Shown one piece after another: positions 35,031-46,894 of a DNA stretch of 64,000 bases (position 1 is the stretch's first letter; each line of letters opens with the position of its first letter). Under the pieces are notes generated by a model. The model saw nothing but the letters and a program-made list of their open reading frames with translations, was not told the origin of the DNA and searched no databases. The position numbers and the translations under genes are program-made. This DNA comes from Taenia hydatigena (Eukaryota; Platyhelminthes; Cestoda; Cyclophyllidea; Taeniidae), in assembly GCA_036345935.2 (NCBI GenBank), contig JADWOT020000001.1, positions 35,902,952 through 35,966,951 on the forward strand. The letters are read 5' to 3'.

Positions 35031-35655
35031 TGCTTTGGATTTAACAGCCCATGTCTAACATGTCCAATGAAAGAAACTAAAGGTAACAATTCCCTGCCTG
35101 CTGAATCCGCTAGAGGCAGCAACACATATGAATGAGGTTGCTGTCCATAAGAAAAGCAAGATGGAAGCAGAGAAGACGATGGCGTCTATGAGTGAGGATG
35201 CGGTGTACCTGGGAATTGTCACTGATGTGAGTATTTAGCTCTACTGTAACAAAGGATTTAAGGTCAGAGCTGGGAGGAACCGACTGCTGACAAATGTTAC
35301 GCACTAACTTCTGACTTAATTAGGTCTACATCGCAGCTGCAGTGCAAGATTTCATTTATCAGGCTTTCAATCCGCTCGGTGAATAGACGACGACGCCTCG
35401 TTCCTGCCGCTTGATCACCTTTCTTGACAACATTTGCATGCAGATGCTCAAATTCTATCTGGATTAGTTTTAACTTCTACAAAATTAGGATGTGGCTAAT
35501 TAGTTAGACCCAACCTCTCCTGTGGATGGACGCGCACAATATGGGTGGTGGTTAGACCTTTCCGCTCTGTCTGCTGCCCGAGGACTTCGATTCGGCGAGG
35601 TGGTTGTGCTTAGCGTGTGCAAGTGGCAGCTTCACGTGGTCAGTTTTCTAATAGG
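35031..35655. other. Stretch between two direct duplicates, nothing recognised
   Basis: No gene or further repeat is seen. Confidence 0.45.
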
Positions 35656-36253
35656 CTAGGTCCAGTGTGCTCGTTAGTCAATGACCTAGCTGTTAGGTAG
35701 TTCGCAGGTTGGGAAAATTGCCTGCAACGGAGGTTAGGATTAGACGCATTGTTCTCAACAACAGTCAACCACCAATCACAGTCTTGGTCAAAATCTCACC
35801 CCTCACAGCGGGCGCAGCACATTTGACGTGCCAACTGGCATTTGAGTCACGCTAAAGGCATCATAAGTGGTCTGGCTATCCCGTAGTCATTATTCCATGC
35901 GGTCGGTGTGCAGGCTCTCGGTGGTTAACAGTGTCAACCTTTGTTCAGGGCCATCACATTAGCCATGTAGACATTGCTATCAGTACTTGCAATTAGGCGA
36001 AATTAAATCCCTCCTTGACTAGCACACGAGCGTTTCGATGAGGTGGTCATGTGTCCGACTAACTGACTACTAGGTGTGATTGCAGCTACGAATCAAAGAC
36101 TTTACACCACCCTCGGTTTTTCATTTTGATGTGAAAACAGACGTCTAGCCATAGTAGCCATTCAGCTGCCACATTCCCTCTCCTTAACTACTCCAACGTA
36201 CCATTCCATCCATTAGTCCTTTCAAGTAACCTGCCCGATTGTATTCCTCGTTG
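35656..36253 (+). repeat. Direct duplicate, copy 2 (with insertion)
   Basis: This is the copy of 34620-35030 that is interrupted at TAGCCAT by the 179-base segment 35967-36145. Outside the insertion the two copies differ by only scattered substitutions. Confidence 0.9.
35967..36145. mobile_element. 179-bp insertion flanked by 7-bp target duplication
   Basis: In copy 2, TAGCCAT occurs at 35960-35966 and again at 36146-36152, flanking 179 extra bases. Copy 1 has a single TAGCCAT (34923-34929). This is the signature of an insertion with a 7-bp target-site duplication. No terminal inverted repeats or poly(A) tail are evident and no coding capacity exists. Loss of the segment from copy 1 by recombination between two TAGCCAT copies is the alternative. 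Confidence 0.5.
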
Positions 36254-36742
36254 CACTTATCCAAAACGAACACACTTAATTCTCTCTCTATCCACCATAT
36301 TTAGCATCAAGCAGTTCGAGAGGTGTGTCATCTGTTGCTTAACACTCATTTGGCCATATTAACCACCAGACGCCTGTGTTACTATGCCACTGAAATCCTC
36401 AAAACTTGGGTTGAGTCGATCGATTCAGGCAGAACTGTCATCTCTGCTGCAGTAGCTATGACTATGGCACATCCATTTGGCGTGTCAAATGGTTAACGAT
36501 AGTTGGTGAGGGTAAGAGAGGCTACGCCTTAAGTTAATCAGCAATCTATCAAATAGAGGAAGTAATGCCATACGGAGCATTCACGGAATCGGATTGAAGC
36601 CAAAAGAGAGGTTGTGTCCCACGGGAATTCCAGCAATGCTATCCTCTGCACTGCAGATTGCTCCGGTCCACAACCTACTTAATAGCCAGATCGCTAGCTA
36701 TTAAACAACCCGAACCATTTTAGCGAGTGCAGGCAGCGAGCG
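36254..36742. other. Intergenic stretch, nothing recognised
   Basis: No gene or repeat was recognised before the start of the inverted-repeat arm. Confidence 0.45.
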
Positions 36743-39170
36743 CTCTGAGACTCTGGCATATGCTTCGAACTAAAAGAGGTTACCCTCAAACAGTCGCGTC
36801 CTTGCATTCTCAGCCAGTTCTACTGAAGACTGAAGTGCAAAGTGGAATCTAATGTCAAGCATACGGAAAATCCATCTTGAAATCTTGGCAAGTGAGAGGG
36901 GCGTGAACGTTACTAGCACATCCGAACAATGGCATGGAGCAGAATCTCCCTTCTTCATTAACCAATGTCATAATGTAGCGATTTGGACCAGTGAGACGTC
37001 AGAGACTCCCGTGATATGCCTTTCTGCCAACTCATTTTACGCAGTCACGTATTCATCCAACAAGCTTCCTTAAGAAGTTCAGATACAGTCTTTAGGAAGT
37101 CACTACTGACAACTTTCGTGTGTGCATCACTAATATCAATTGGACATTTCCCATTTTGCTTGTAATCACTTATTACTGCACCATTCGGTATCTTCCGTTG
37201 TGGTTCAGACCTGTGGTTCAAGTGGCTGGTCGAGTCGATAACAAACTGACTGTAGGGCGTGACTGTGGCTCTGGTTTAACCAGCAGTAACTCAGCGCCTT
37301 GATTCACTGACGGCTCACCACTTGCCGCTATTGCCTATTTAGCAAACTTGCCATTCTCTCAGCAAGCTTCCAGCCAACCAGCTAGCCACGGTGGCAACCA
37401 AGTGAGAAAAGAGGCGAATTTTTTAATTAGCCACTGCACAAATTGTTGACTCACTGACTGACTGATCCATCAACCAACTAAATGACCCTCCAACTGATGA
37501 AAAGTCCCAAAGAGACTTATTTCTTGGCATGGGTTGATGATTTTGATAAGTGAACAGCAATTGACAACTTAGATGGACAACTCTCTCTACAAGAGTTCGT
37601 TGAGGTTTCACACATCCTGCCATTCGGTCGCACAAATTGTTGAGTGCTTGACTGGCCAAAGCAGCAAACAAACTGAAAATCCGCCTAGCCAACAGCTAGC
37701 GACTGTGTTACTTGGTCAATGTTCTCTGGAGTGCGTCAAAACCGTCAGTGAAATTTGAGAACTGGAGATTTGTTTACCTTACCACCCAACGGTGACGAAG
37801 TTGCATACCATGAATCTCCTCAATTCGACTTATACGTCAAATGCAACTGTGGCTTATTGTAGCCCATGGAATTGCTTGACATAGCGAAGAACCCAATGTA
37901 AGATAGTGTCTCCTCTTCTTGTCTCAAGGCGTCTGTCTTAATCACTTGATACGCCCTGTTAGGCAAGCCGTTCCCAACTGCTTTTTGGATGGGGTCTTCA
38001 GTGTTGCATTTTCTGACTAGTTTCCAATGATATAAAAATGTCATTCACCTTGTCGACATCCGAGAGTTGAGTGCTAAATTGTCTGCGGGTAGCCATATTG
38101 CTGAGAGGTCGACTGTTACAAATAATAAGACCAGGCACTACCTCAACAACTAATTAAATGTAGAGGTGCAATCCTTCAAAGGTTGTTGGCGGATTGAGAA
38201 ACCGCTGGGAGAATTCAGTCAATCTGAGGTAATCACCCTTCTGTGCCTCCGTCTATATTTATGCTGGCTAGGCATCCACCTTTGTCTGGCTTATCACAGA
38301 CGTCATTCCGACGATTCCATGCGAGGTCTGAAGTCATCGAATGCGAGACCATTTGGCTAGTGGAAGAGGTAGACGATGGTTTGATGCTAAGAAGTAAAGT
38401 AAACTTGAGAGGAGGCAAATGTTGTGCATTTTGGTGATTCTAGTGGATTATCCGCATCAACTGCTGTTTCCTTTTCCTACTCACTCGATTAATCCCGACC
38501 ACCTCCTACAGGTGACTATGGTGTCTTCCACACCCACTTACCCTATCCACGTAAAACACCGCTGCTCATCCCATTCCCCTTTAATCAATGCTTCCCAAAA
38601 TGGGTAGTGGAAATTAGCACTTGAAGTAGGCGGAACTTTATTTGAATCATATCATTATGTTAGGGTGAAAGAGGATGAGAGGTCAGGAGCACGAGCAATC
38701 AAACATTATAGTGACAGAAGGAAGCCAGTATCGAAATTAATTTAAATTGACAGCAGCAACTCTAATGTCATTATGTTACCAGGTAGCAGCAGTTCACCAG
38801 TGCGCATCCTCGATATGTGCAGAAGAAGGCTACGCAGACTATTTTGTCCTCCAATACCATCTTCGCAAACTCACCAAAGCATGGGCATTGCGGCGATGTG
38901 ACTGCCTTGTCTCTCATAGACGCAAAGACGAGGATTTGGAAATGATTTGCGTGCGGAACAGCGCCTAATCATCCGAGCGTGCCAGATGCAAGCATTGGAT
39001 TCTATGAGACCATGTGTACTAACTGTTCACACTCTGCTTTTTCCAAGGATGAGAAGGTGAAGGAGGAGAGACGAATCTCACAACCTTTGGACGCTTCGTA
39101 ATGCGCTCTTGTAATTAATGCTTCCATTTTACTACTTGGAGAATTGGCTTTCAAGTAATGTGGTCTATGC
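36743..39170 (-). repeat. Right arm of the second large inverted repeat
   Basis: This is the inverted copy of 28532-30775. Clear markers are GGCTGGTCGAGTCGATAACA against its complement near 30270-30290, and the GCAACCAAGTGAGAAA block. It contains the unit A distal part and one membrane exon relic, in minus orientation. Confidence 0.8.
38747..38968 (-). pseudogene. Membrane exon relic in right arm
   Basis: Read on the minus strand the sequence contains the FQILVFAS.., GDVTAAMP.. and FACLHYE-like region homologous to 28750-28945, with stops and frame breaks. The plus strand happens to stay open over the same interval, which is a shadow of the relic. Confidence 0.45.
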
Positions 39171-40340
39171 CAGATTTCAATCAGCGATCGTTGAAGTTGC
39201 CGTCTGTTAGTCATGTTCGTAACGAACCAACTGTTGGGCGTGGCTGCAGCTGTGGGTGATCCACTTCACCAGTTCCTCTCATTTGGCAATCATGTGCGTA
39301 GGTTATAATGGGAGAAGGTCAAATGCCAATTAGTCATAGCTCTAGTTGTTGGCCAATCAGTAGATCAGTAAACATGCTACCAACATAGACAATGCCACCA
39401 AAATTAAGAACCTCAGAAGCAGTCGCAAACGTTTACTTTATTTAAGATTAGTTTACTCTCCACTGATTAACCATCCGTCTAAGAAGAACATGGGCAAAAT
39501 GATCTTGCATTTAGAAAGGATCGTCACATGCTCAAAGTGAGGTGGAGGAAGATACCGCCGATGAGCCTGATCCTTGCACGAATGACATTTTATTTCAAAC
39601 AAGTGCGCATTCTTGCACACCTACAACAGTTGACTTGCTGAAGGAGTAGGGGAAAAGAAGGAGGATTGAGCGTCAGTTGAGCTGACTAGGATGCCACCCT
39701 GAGTTCAGTGAGAAGATTGTGTGCTTCGGACTTCAGCAGCCTCTCAATGTACTTCGATTAAGGTTATTAACTGCAAAAACCTTAAGCGCCAAATGCAAAG
39801 AATTCGCATTACTCTTTGTGGATTGTGCAAGATTTCACTTGGATTTGAAAGACAATGACATTCAAGCGAGGATCAAACGCATCGGTGTGGAAAGAACAAA
39901 GGCTGGCTCGGGAGGCTTAGAGCAGTTGTGGGAACACAATACGCATGAAGTCTCACCACCTCACATTGGTGGTTAAAGCCTGACGTCTCCTCAGCACTGA
40001 TAAGTAGCCTCAGTGTATGCGTCAAGTAGAGGGAGGAGAGTAAGAAGTCGAGAAATAGCTCCAACACATCACCTCAGCCATATACCTCGCACAGATGGTG
40101 ATGCCGCATTCGCATCCTGGTTAAGGCTGCTATAACACAACCTCTTTACGTGGTTGTGGAGTTCCCCTAGGTCAAGGCAGCACTAACCACTGAGATGTGA
40201 AGAGAAGCACAGTTATGCACGGCAGCTCGGGCATCATTGGCATCTCTAGCTGCTACGGCCATAGTCATAAGCACTCGCGTCCATCTGCTAGACTGAACGA
40301 CTAAAGTAATTACGGCTTATGCGCTTTATATAGGCTTGAC
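39171..40340. other. Gene-poor stretch with a unit B trace
   Basis: 40150-40310 resembles 63550-63670 and 23700-23810 (GGCAGCACTAACCACTGAGA, GCATCTCTAGCTGCTACGGC), an old piece of unit B. No gene is supported; a plus-strand frame at 39719-39976 has no recognisable feature. Confidence 0.4.
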
Positions 40341-41340
40341 TTAGTAGTCCTCAATGGTGAACGAGAAGTGTTCGGCGAACACCATTCTTGCTGCGGAACC
40401 GTCATCATCTGCCCTCGAGAGAGAAAAGTGCTCTCATAACACTCATTACTCTGCCTCGTTCATCAATCACCAAAGATGTGTTAAAGCTGATTCTGTGACA
40501 CATTTCGATGGGTTTGTTGGTTTCTGTAGTTGAATCTGTGTATTCTCCTCCCCTCATTTATTTGCATAGCTTTTATTTCCTTAGAAAGAGTAGAGTGCGA
40601 TCCGCCAGGAAGTACTCTTATTTGAGGTGAAGGCTGATGACAACAGCTCTAAAGCCAGAGGCGTGTTTTTTTAAACGCTTCTAAGTCAAGCATGAATAAT
40701 ACAGGTATGGCGACGTGATAAAGTCGCTTCAGAAATGTCGACGTTATTGAATTATGTGGTGGCTAATCTGGCCTTTGAAGTCGCATGTGCCTGCGTCTCT
40801 TCCTCCTCGCAGCAGCACTAATCACAGAGACAGTGGTGATTCAGCAACAGTACCTGTCCTTTCCCGAACGTGCTTAATCCTCCTCATCCCACCTCGTCAT
40901 CAATGTCTTCAGTGATGGAGATTGATACCCACCCTGATACACACCTTCGCAATTATGGCGGTGCATCGCTGCTGACACTGCAGCAGCATCAAACTTCGTG
41001 GGAGTCACGTCTCAGCCAATTAGGATTGAGACGGTTTACAAGGAACATCTGCAATCGTGGTGGACCTCTTGCCATTTTAGCACCAAATGGTGGTCCAATC
41101 ACTAAACAAGTGACGTTTGCACAACTCGCCTGCTTTGACAGACAAGTGTGTGTTGCTCGCTAACAAAGCCGTTTGACTTGGACTCTTCAATTTGTCTGGA
41201 ATGTTAACGTTTTTCTGCAATGTGGGAGCGATTCGCCTTTCATCCACTTTGTTCTCCTTGATTCAAAAGTAGCTTGCAGCCTCGGGAACTTTTAGACCTG
41301 GCTCAAATTCGCCCTTGCGACCATCAAGTGAAATTTAACG
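40341..41340 (+). repeat. Head-to-head pair of unit A loop fragments
   Basis: 40345-40620 carries the loop block in inverted orientation (as at 15870-16100), and 40620-40720 carries it forward again. Then follows a frame (40870-41163, alternative start) that is collinear with 51960-52287 and 42940-43160. The proteins of these three share no firm motif. The arrangement repeats the inverted plan of unit A in a diverged form. Confidence 0.45.
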
Positions 41341-42400
41341 CCTCATGTCGATACGTTCACTTCCCGCATGAGTGATATCTACAGAGATGTTTCTTCGACC
41401 CAAGCGAGTCCTTGCAACCGTCATGGCCTTAGGGGTCAACCAGGAGCAGGATAGACGGAAAAGAACAAGTAAGCCGGAATCTTTCGGTCTTTTGTCTGTT
41501 GAGAGTCCTGCGTGGCGCCCGTTTCAACAAATGGCACCAATCGCAGCACTTGGAAGAGAACACTCCAAATAATGCACTGAAGTCCCTCTAGTTGGTGTCT
41601 GCTCAGGTCGTGGCAAGGTGGGATCGCAAAGCGCGTGGTCAGTTTGGCGTTCATCTCTCCTTCTTGACCTTCACACCCTTGGAACGACTGGAGTGAGATC
41701 AAATAAAAACGCAAAATCTCCTATCATTCATTCATTCGCTTCCAGAACGCTCGTGAATCAATCTCAAATCCTTGCCTTCTCGTCGAAGATAGATGAGGCA
41801 GCCATATCGCTGCAAGTTTCATGCTTTGGTGACACGGTGATGATGCTGTTGGAAAGCGAATCAGTCTGCGCAGCCTTCGTCTGCACGTACTGAGTCTCTG
41901 CATTAATTAACTGCTGTCTCAACGCAGTAAAACTGATTTCATGTTGACAGCATAGGTATTATTGACAATTCAAATTAACTTTGATACTGTTTTCCTTTCC
42001 ACTTTCTGCTGCTTGGTTGCTCGTACTCCTCATCTTCTAGCCCCTATCACTCTGGCATAGTGGTATGCCTAAATAAAGTTTTGGCCACATAAAGTGCTAA
42101 TTTTAATACTCTTTTCAGGAAGTAGCGGATAGAGGCAAATGGGATAAGTGGCGGTGCTTTGGGTGCGTAGGTGAGTAGGTGTAAAGAAAGCGATAGTCGC
42201 CTGTTGGAGGTGGTCGGGATCGATGGAACGAGGAGGGGAATGAGAGGGTGAGTGGGCCCGAACATAGTCTTTTGAGTACATTCTAGCATCGACCGCATCA
42301 GCATCTCTGGATCTGTTGGCTGTGATTAGCGTGCAGCCGCGGAGGGAATCAGCACGATACGAGCAATTCACAATCTCCTTCATTGCAGACTAAAGTGGTT
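41341..42400 (+). repeat. Diverged unit A fragment
   Basis: From CTCATGTCGATACGTTCACT the order of blocks follows 28300-29180: CGACCCAAGCGAG, CTTGACC..CACACCCTTGGAAC, the membrane exon relic, and the CCTGTTGGAGGTGGTCGGGA region. It is more diverged than the copies at 18 and 26 kb. Confidence 0.65.
41755..41945 (+). pseudogene. Membrane exon relic, diverged copy
   Basis: The frame contains QILAFSSKIDEAAISLQVSC, FGDTVMMLLESESVCAAFVC and TY, then a stop, followed by VSALINCCLNAVKL. The order matches 18824-19036 (SSTTDKAA, LVMTLSEAEVACAAFFCTYL, FALVNCC.NAV). One stop interrupts the hydrophobic segment. Confidence 0.55.
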
Positions 42401-42935
42401 TCGGTTTACGCCTACGCTTTCTTAGTGCGATGCACCCGACTCAGGTAAACGCCGAACACTACAGCGTGGATGGAAGCTGTCAAACTGATACCTCCCATGT
42501 CCACACCACACTTGCGATTGATGCACTGTCACAATGGTGACAGTGACACGTAAAATCGACTAGAATTAAAACTATGCACAACAGTTGTCTTCTCTTAAAT
42601 TCACTTCACATCTTAGTATCAGACCATGCTCTACCTCTTTCACTAGCCAAATGCTCTCGCATTCGATGGCTTCAGGCCTTGCACAGAGTCGTCGAAATGG
42701 CATCTGTGGCAAGCCAAACAAAGGTGGCTGCGCAGCTGGCATGCCGGCATAAGTAGGGAAGGTAATTACGCCAGTAAGTCAACTCTTCTCAAATTCAACC
42801 CTTTTATTTGATTTTCTATGCAACTACGATCAATCTGTAAGTCGTATCGTCATTCAACCTACTCGTTTTGAGAGAGTGAAGGTCAAGTAAGAAAAGACTA
42901 AATCTGTTTCGTTACAGGTCTTTGCGAATGTTTCG
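42401..42935. other. Mixed fragments, nothing coding recognised
   Basis: 42540-42730 resembles the CACAACAGTTGTC..CACTAGCCAAATGC part of unit A (compare 20828-20910). No gene is seen. Confidence 0.4.
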
Positions 42936-44110
42936 ACACACAGCTTCTGATACTGCAACAGCCTTACGCTTGGGGTAGCCACCTCTCAGTTGATGTGGAT
43001 CGAGACCGTTTACAAGTCACATCTGCAATCATGGTGTGTCTCCTTCCTTTTGACATCTATTTGTGGCCCATCAATAAACAAGTGATGGTTGTACAACTTG
43101 TCTACTTAAACAGTCAGGTTTGTTTTACTCGTTATTCGATTTTGATCCTCCGAGTTGTCTCCACCGCTAACGTTTTCTTTGCAATGTGGGAGAGATTCGA
43201 CACACAGCGATTGTCACCTTGGTTCCGGAGCGGATCGATGCCTCAAAAATGCTTGAGACTCAATGAACTTCGTCATCACAATCATCTAGTAAATTTCACC
43301 GTCTCATGTCGGTGCGCACACTTCTAGAATGAGTGATACATAGGGGTGTCATTTGGACCCAAGCGCGTCCTCGTAATCTTCGCAGTCTTAATGACCAACT
43401 GGGAACAAAAGAGAACAAGTATAATGAAGTCTTTTTCGTCTCAGTGCTCGTCAGTCCTGTGTAGTGTTTGTTTAAACAACACCCAATTTGACTTTGATCG
43501 CATCACTTGAAAGGGAACTCCCCAAGTAATAAAATGAAAGCATCGCAATGAGCAGAGTTTAGGCAGATAGTCCACGAAGTCTCTTGTTACTTATTTACTT
43601 GCCTCCGGCACGATCGGATCACTAGGCGCTGTCACGCGCGCAATTCATATTCAGATTCTCGTTTTGCCGTCGACGGCAGACGAGGCAGCCACATCGCCGC
43701 AGGGTTCACGTTTCGGTGACTCGGCGATACCGCTGCTGGCGTAGACTTGCCTAACAGTGGGGATTAAGTGAGTCAAGCGAACGCCTCGAGATAGGAAGCC
43801 GCCCCATAGCTTAGAATGCGCCACAATTGTATTGGACATAGAAGTCGCAATTAGGAACTTAATGATCTGCAGCTTCGTCACCATTGGGCGGTGGAGTGAC
43901 CACATCTCGAGTTCTCAAATTCCAATGGTGGTAACGATGCACCCCAGGGAACATTGATACAGTAATACAGTCGCTAGCTGTTGGCCAGACGACTGTTTAC
44001 TTGGTCTGATTCTTTGGCCAGCCACTCACTCATTATCTTGCGCGACCGAGTGACAGGCTGCATGAAGCTCCATCGAACTCTGGCAGGGAGCGTTGTCCAT
44101 CTAAGGTGTC
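42936..44110 (+). repeat. Diverged and rearranged unit A fragments
   Basis: 42940-43160 pairs with 40960-41170. 43290-43740 follows the unit A loop up to a membrane exon start (QIRILVLPSTADEAATSPQG, FTFR then FGDSAI) that breaks off near 43738 and is joined to the unit A outer part (43741-44110, as 29560-29955). The junction therefore deletes the second half of the exon. Confidence 0.6.
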
Positions 44111-44954
44111 GATTGCTGTTGATATCATCACAATCCATCAAACCAGTAAAGGCGCCTTCCTTCTTTCCTTCCTTTTGCATATGCAGGATGTGTCGGATAT
44201 TGAGGAGTGGGGTAGAGACACCACGCCGCCATTGAATGCTGTAAAGTTCATTAAAAACCTGTGGAGGAATGGCAACTGTCAGTGCTGCGTTGCCCTCAAC
44301 TTCGAGCATTCACCGTATGTTCACAACCATTCTGCAAAGAATGCCTTTCTTGTGTGTCTTGCTGGAACCACGCGGATCTCTAGTGCTACTTGTACAGAAG
44401 GCTAGTTGTGCATCATCCACGTAGTCATTAACAGGAGTGCAAAGTAGATACATTGCTCTGACTGGTTCTACTGGATGATAATGCATGCTTACATGCATGT
44501 CTACTCGCACGATGGCAGTAGGTGGCAGTTACGCACATTGTAGTCTTCAGCGGAATTATCGAAGTCTCGGCTGCGTCTACCTCTCACGGGGGACAAACTT
44601 TGCCCGCAGTCTAGCCTTCCCCTGTGCAGATCACTCTGTTGTCCAAAAAACCTCTCGATTATTTGGTTTTACCATCACCAGTCTCGCCGTGGACTTACGA
44701 GATGGTCTGCTTCTGGTGTGTCATCAGCTGCACCTTCCTACTTATGTGCTTATAAGTAGTTGACGTTTTGGACTCATCCTGAGCAAGAATGCGGTTGTTT
44801 GGTCAAATAGGTTTCCAGATTATTATTTTGAAGTAAATCATCACCTCTTGTGGCCATTCCTCTGCGAGGTACTGCCGTCCCACACTGTCTTGTCCTCTGA
44901 TTGTGTGAGTGAAGTAGAGAGTCTTTTCTCCCTTGTTCGATGTCTTTGTTCTAA
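44111..44954. other. Single-copy stretch, possible upstream exon
   Basis: A frame at about 44868-44990 (EVLPSHTVLSSDCVSEVESL.. with several Cys) is open just upstream of the candidate exon at 44955 but in another frame. It might be a preceding exon. Nothing else is recognised. Confidence 0.25.
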
Positions 44955-45305
44955 TGCGTTTTCCCGAACGTCATCAACCGCATTAATGTAGAATTTGATA
45001 ATAATTATTGCTATTATAATGGGGCAAATTTATGGTCGTATCGGATAGAGGTGGAGAAAGCGTCTGTCACGACTGGGAAAAGCCCCTCAACGGCCAGCAG
45101 ACCTGTCCAGACTTCTGCTGCAGTAACCACGACTGGCGGTGACTCGGCCTGCGCTGCTTTGGCCATTGTAACTCTACTAGCTTTCGTGACTTTTACCGTA
45201 GGTCCGTACACCCATTCACCAGGCGCCTCAGCTACTATGAATAGTGCAGCTCACTGTTTGCGTTCATCAAAAAGGCTGTTTATTTTCTATCGCAAACTTC
45301 ATTAA
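44955..45305 (+). CDS. Candidate 3' exon of a single-pass membrane protein
   Basis: The frame is open from 44955 to the stop at 45303-45305 with no usable ATG at its start, so it would be an internal or terminal exon. It encodes a Cys/Tyr/Asn-containing part (NRINVEFDNNYCYYNGANLW), then a Ser/Thr-rich stalk (TTGKSPSTASRPVQTSAAVT), then a hydrophobic segment (ACAALAIVTLLAFVTFTVG) and a short basic tail. This is the order of a type I surface protein: ectodomain, mucin-like stalk, membrane anchor. The last 50 bases belong to a segment duplicated in inverted form at 56.4-57.0 kb. No family is recognised and no splice site is certain. Confidence 0.33.
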   Translation, partial: CVFPNVINRINVEFDNNYCYYNGANLWSYRIEVEKASVTTGKSPSTASRPVQTSAAVTTTGGDSACAALAIVTLLAFVTFTVGPYTHSPGASATMNSAAHCLRSSKRLFIFYRKLH

Positions 45306-45771
45306 ATACGAAGAATGGTCAGAATGACAATCATCCATCCAGGACTAAAGATGTTAGCATTTGCATTCGCCTTCATCGACACTGAAGGTCGTTTACCCCT
45401 GTGAGGTGGGTAATCGAAAATCACTGAACTGCAATGATACTTATCGTGGTAAGGAATAAAAGACAGCGCTGTAATGCTGGATGTGCATTCAAATCCTCAG
45501 TGAGAGACGCTGCTGTTTCGAGCTACGCACCTAGCAACAAACCATGCATTTGTCAGGTAGTTGCCTGATTGATCAAAACATTACCACGCCTTACTGAAAT
45601 TTCATCAAAGAATCGTACCAGTTTAGAAAGTTGGCAGGATCTTGGTAACTACTTCCACCCATAAAAAACTAGGTGGAAATATCGAATGGAGCTACTACCT
45701 GCAACAGGTGACTTGCTCGAATATGCGGTCCCGCTCATGCCTGAACGACCCACGATTTGGCACAAAGCTAT
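45257..45771 (+). repeat. Inverted duplicate of 56441-57021, left copy
   Basis: TTTGCGTTCATCAAAAAGGC here pairs with the complement ending near 57018, and GATTTGGCACAAAGC pairs with GCTTTGTGCCGGATC at about 56449. Between, CATGCATTTGTCAGGTAGTT and CTACCTGCAACAGGTGACTT are shared. The two copies enclose about 10.7 kb that holds the cationic peptide gene at 50095 and the two peptide pseudogenes. Confidence 0.85.
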
Positions 45772-45940
45772 CTTTTGAGTGTGGTGAATCGTGTAAAGAG
45801 AGGCCAGATTACCACCAACGCATGACGAAATAGGCCAGCGATGAAAACCTGCCTACCGTGAACAGTCGTCTCTGTGTACAATATTGTTGCCTGTTTAAGG
45901 CAGGTGCATCAAAATCTTAAATTGTTTCAGCCATGCAACT

Positions 45941-45962
45941 TGTGTGTGTGTGTGTGTGTGTG
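45941..45962 (+). repeat. (TG)11 microsatellite
   Basis: Eleven uninterrupted TG units follow CAACT and precede CACATT. This is the only long dinucleotide run seen. Confidence 0.95.
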
Positions 45963-46167
45963 CACATTAGGCAGGCGGGCGGCCTAGAGCAAAGAGGAGT
46001 GGGGATGGGTAACTTGGCAAGCACTTATTCTCTATGAGCAGTGCATGTTGCAGAGGTTAAGTGATATGTTATGATCATAGGCTTCCAATTATATCTGTAA
46101 ATATCTTTCTCCCCTTTCTTTCGTCTTCCTTCCGGCGGGAGAGGAGCGTTGTGTGGATACCGACTCA

Positions 46168-46245
46168 ATGACCCTGAGACTAGCAAATGACGTTCACTCA
46201 CACCTGAGCGTCAGGGAATGACCTTGAGCCTAGCCAATGTCATTC
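46168..46245 (+). repeat. Two tandem copies of a 48-bp unit
   Basis: AATGACCCTGAGACTAGCAA at 46168 and AATGACCTTGAGCCTAGCCA at 46216 start two partial copies spaced 48 bases apart, both followed by ATG.CATTC- or ATGACGTTC-type ends. No coding role is seen. Confidence 0.7.
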
Positions 46246-46513
46246 TTCAATGGTCACTTGCCTCCAGAAGAGCTGAGCTGCTATTGAGAACAAGAAACAT
46301 CGAAGTTCTGCAAAAAGAAAAAAAATGCAGTGCATAAGGCATAACAAAAAGATTTTGAAAATATCTTATAAAAAGGAGCACGCATAATATTGTGCAATTA
46401 AATATAGCTGTAGATTACTTCTTCAATCAGATGACGTAGCAGTAATGAATCAGGAATCAAAATCATTTCAAGAACAAAGTAGGCATCAGAGAGCAATGAA
46501 TACAACTGCTTCA

Positions 46514-46852
46514 CTACAATAACTGTTGTACTGTTATTGATTGTGGTTGGAGATGGAAACCATCCATTCGGTTGCTTAGGTTTAGTCGTGTTGAGCATTG
46601 ATATGTTGTAATAAAGTGCATTTTAGAAGGATTTGCCATTTCAGGAGAAGTGATTTGAAGGAAGACATTCGGTTGTGAGCTGGAAGGGTCTGTAGACGAT
46701 GGTTTGCTCCAAATTAACTGGAAAGCAGTGTCATTGATGGTTGCAGTTATTGCGCTGGTAGTGTTACCGGTGATTTTGTTAGGAAATAGGTAAGGCTGTT
46801 TACACCGATGCTCCACAGAATGCAGATTTTGCATTCCCATTTGCGTGGACAT
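46514..46852 (-). CDS. Candidate exon, Ser/Thr-rich and glycosylation-prone
   Basis: A 112-codon minus-strand frame contains several N-glycosylation-type sequons (GNTT, INDT, LNLS), a Ser/Pro-rich stretch (SKPSSTDPSSSQPN) and two Cys. Its texture is that of an extracellular protein part, but no domain is recognised. The first codons overlap the region just downstream of the broken peptide-gene fragment at 46895-46957, so the ATG at 46852 is doubtful; an acceptor AACACTACCAG inside could be the true exon start. Held weakly. Confidence 0.2.
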   Translation of the reverse strand: MSTQMGMQNLHSVEHRCKQPYLFPNKITGNTTSAITATINDTAFQLIWSKPSSTDPSSSQPNVFLQITSPEMANPSKMHFITTYQCSTRLNLSNRMDGFHLQPQSITVQQLL

Positions 46853-46894
46853 GTACTGTTACATTTGACACCCATTCGACAGATCGAGAAGTGG

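Noticed and set aside
13644..44110. Units A and B as known retrotransposons
   Set aside because: No reverse transcriptase, integrase, endonuclease or gag-like motif, no long terminal repeats and no poly(A) tails were found. They are described as segmental duplications of unknown origin.
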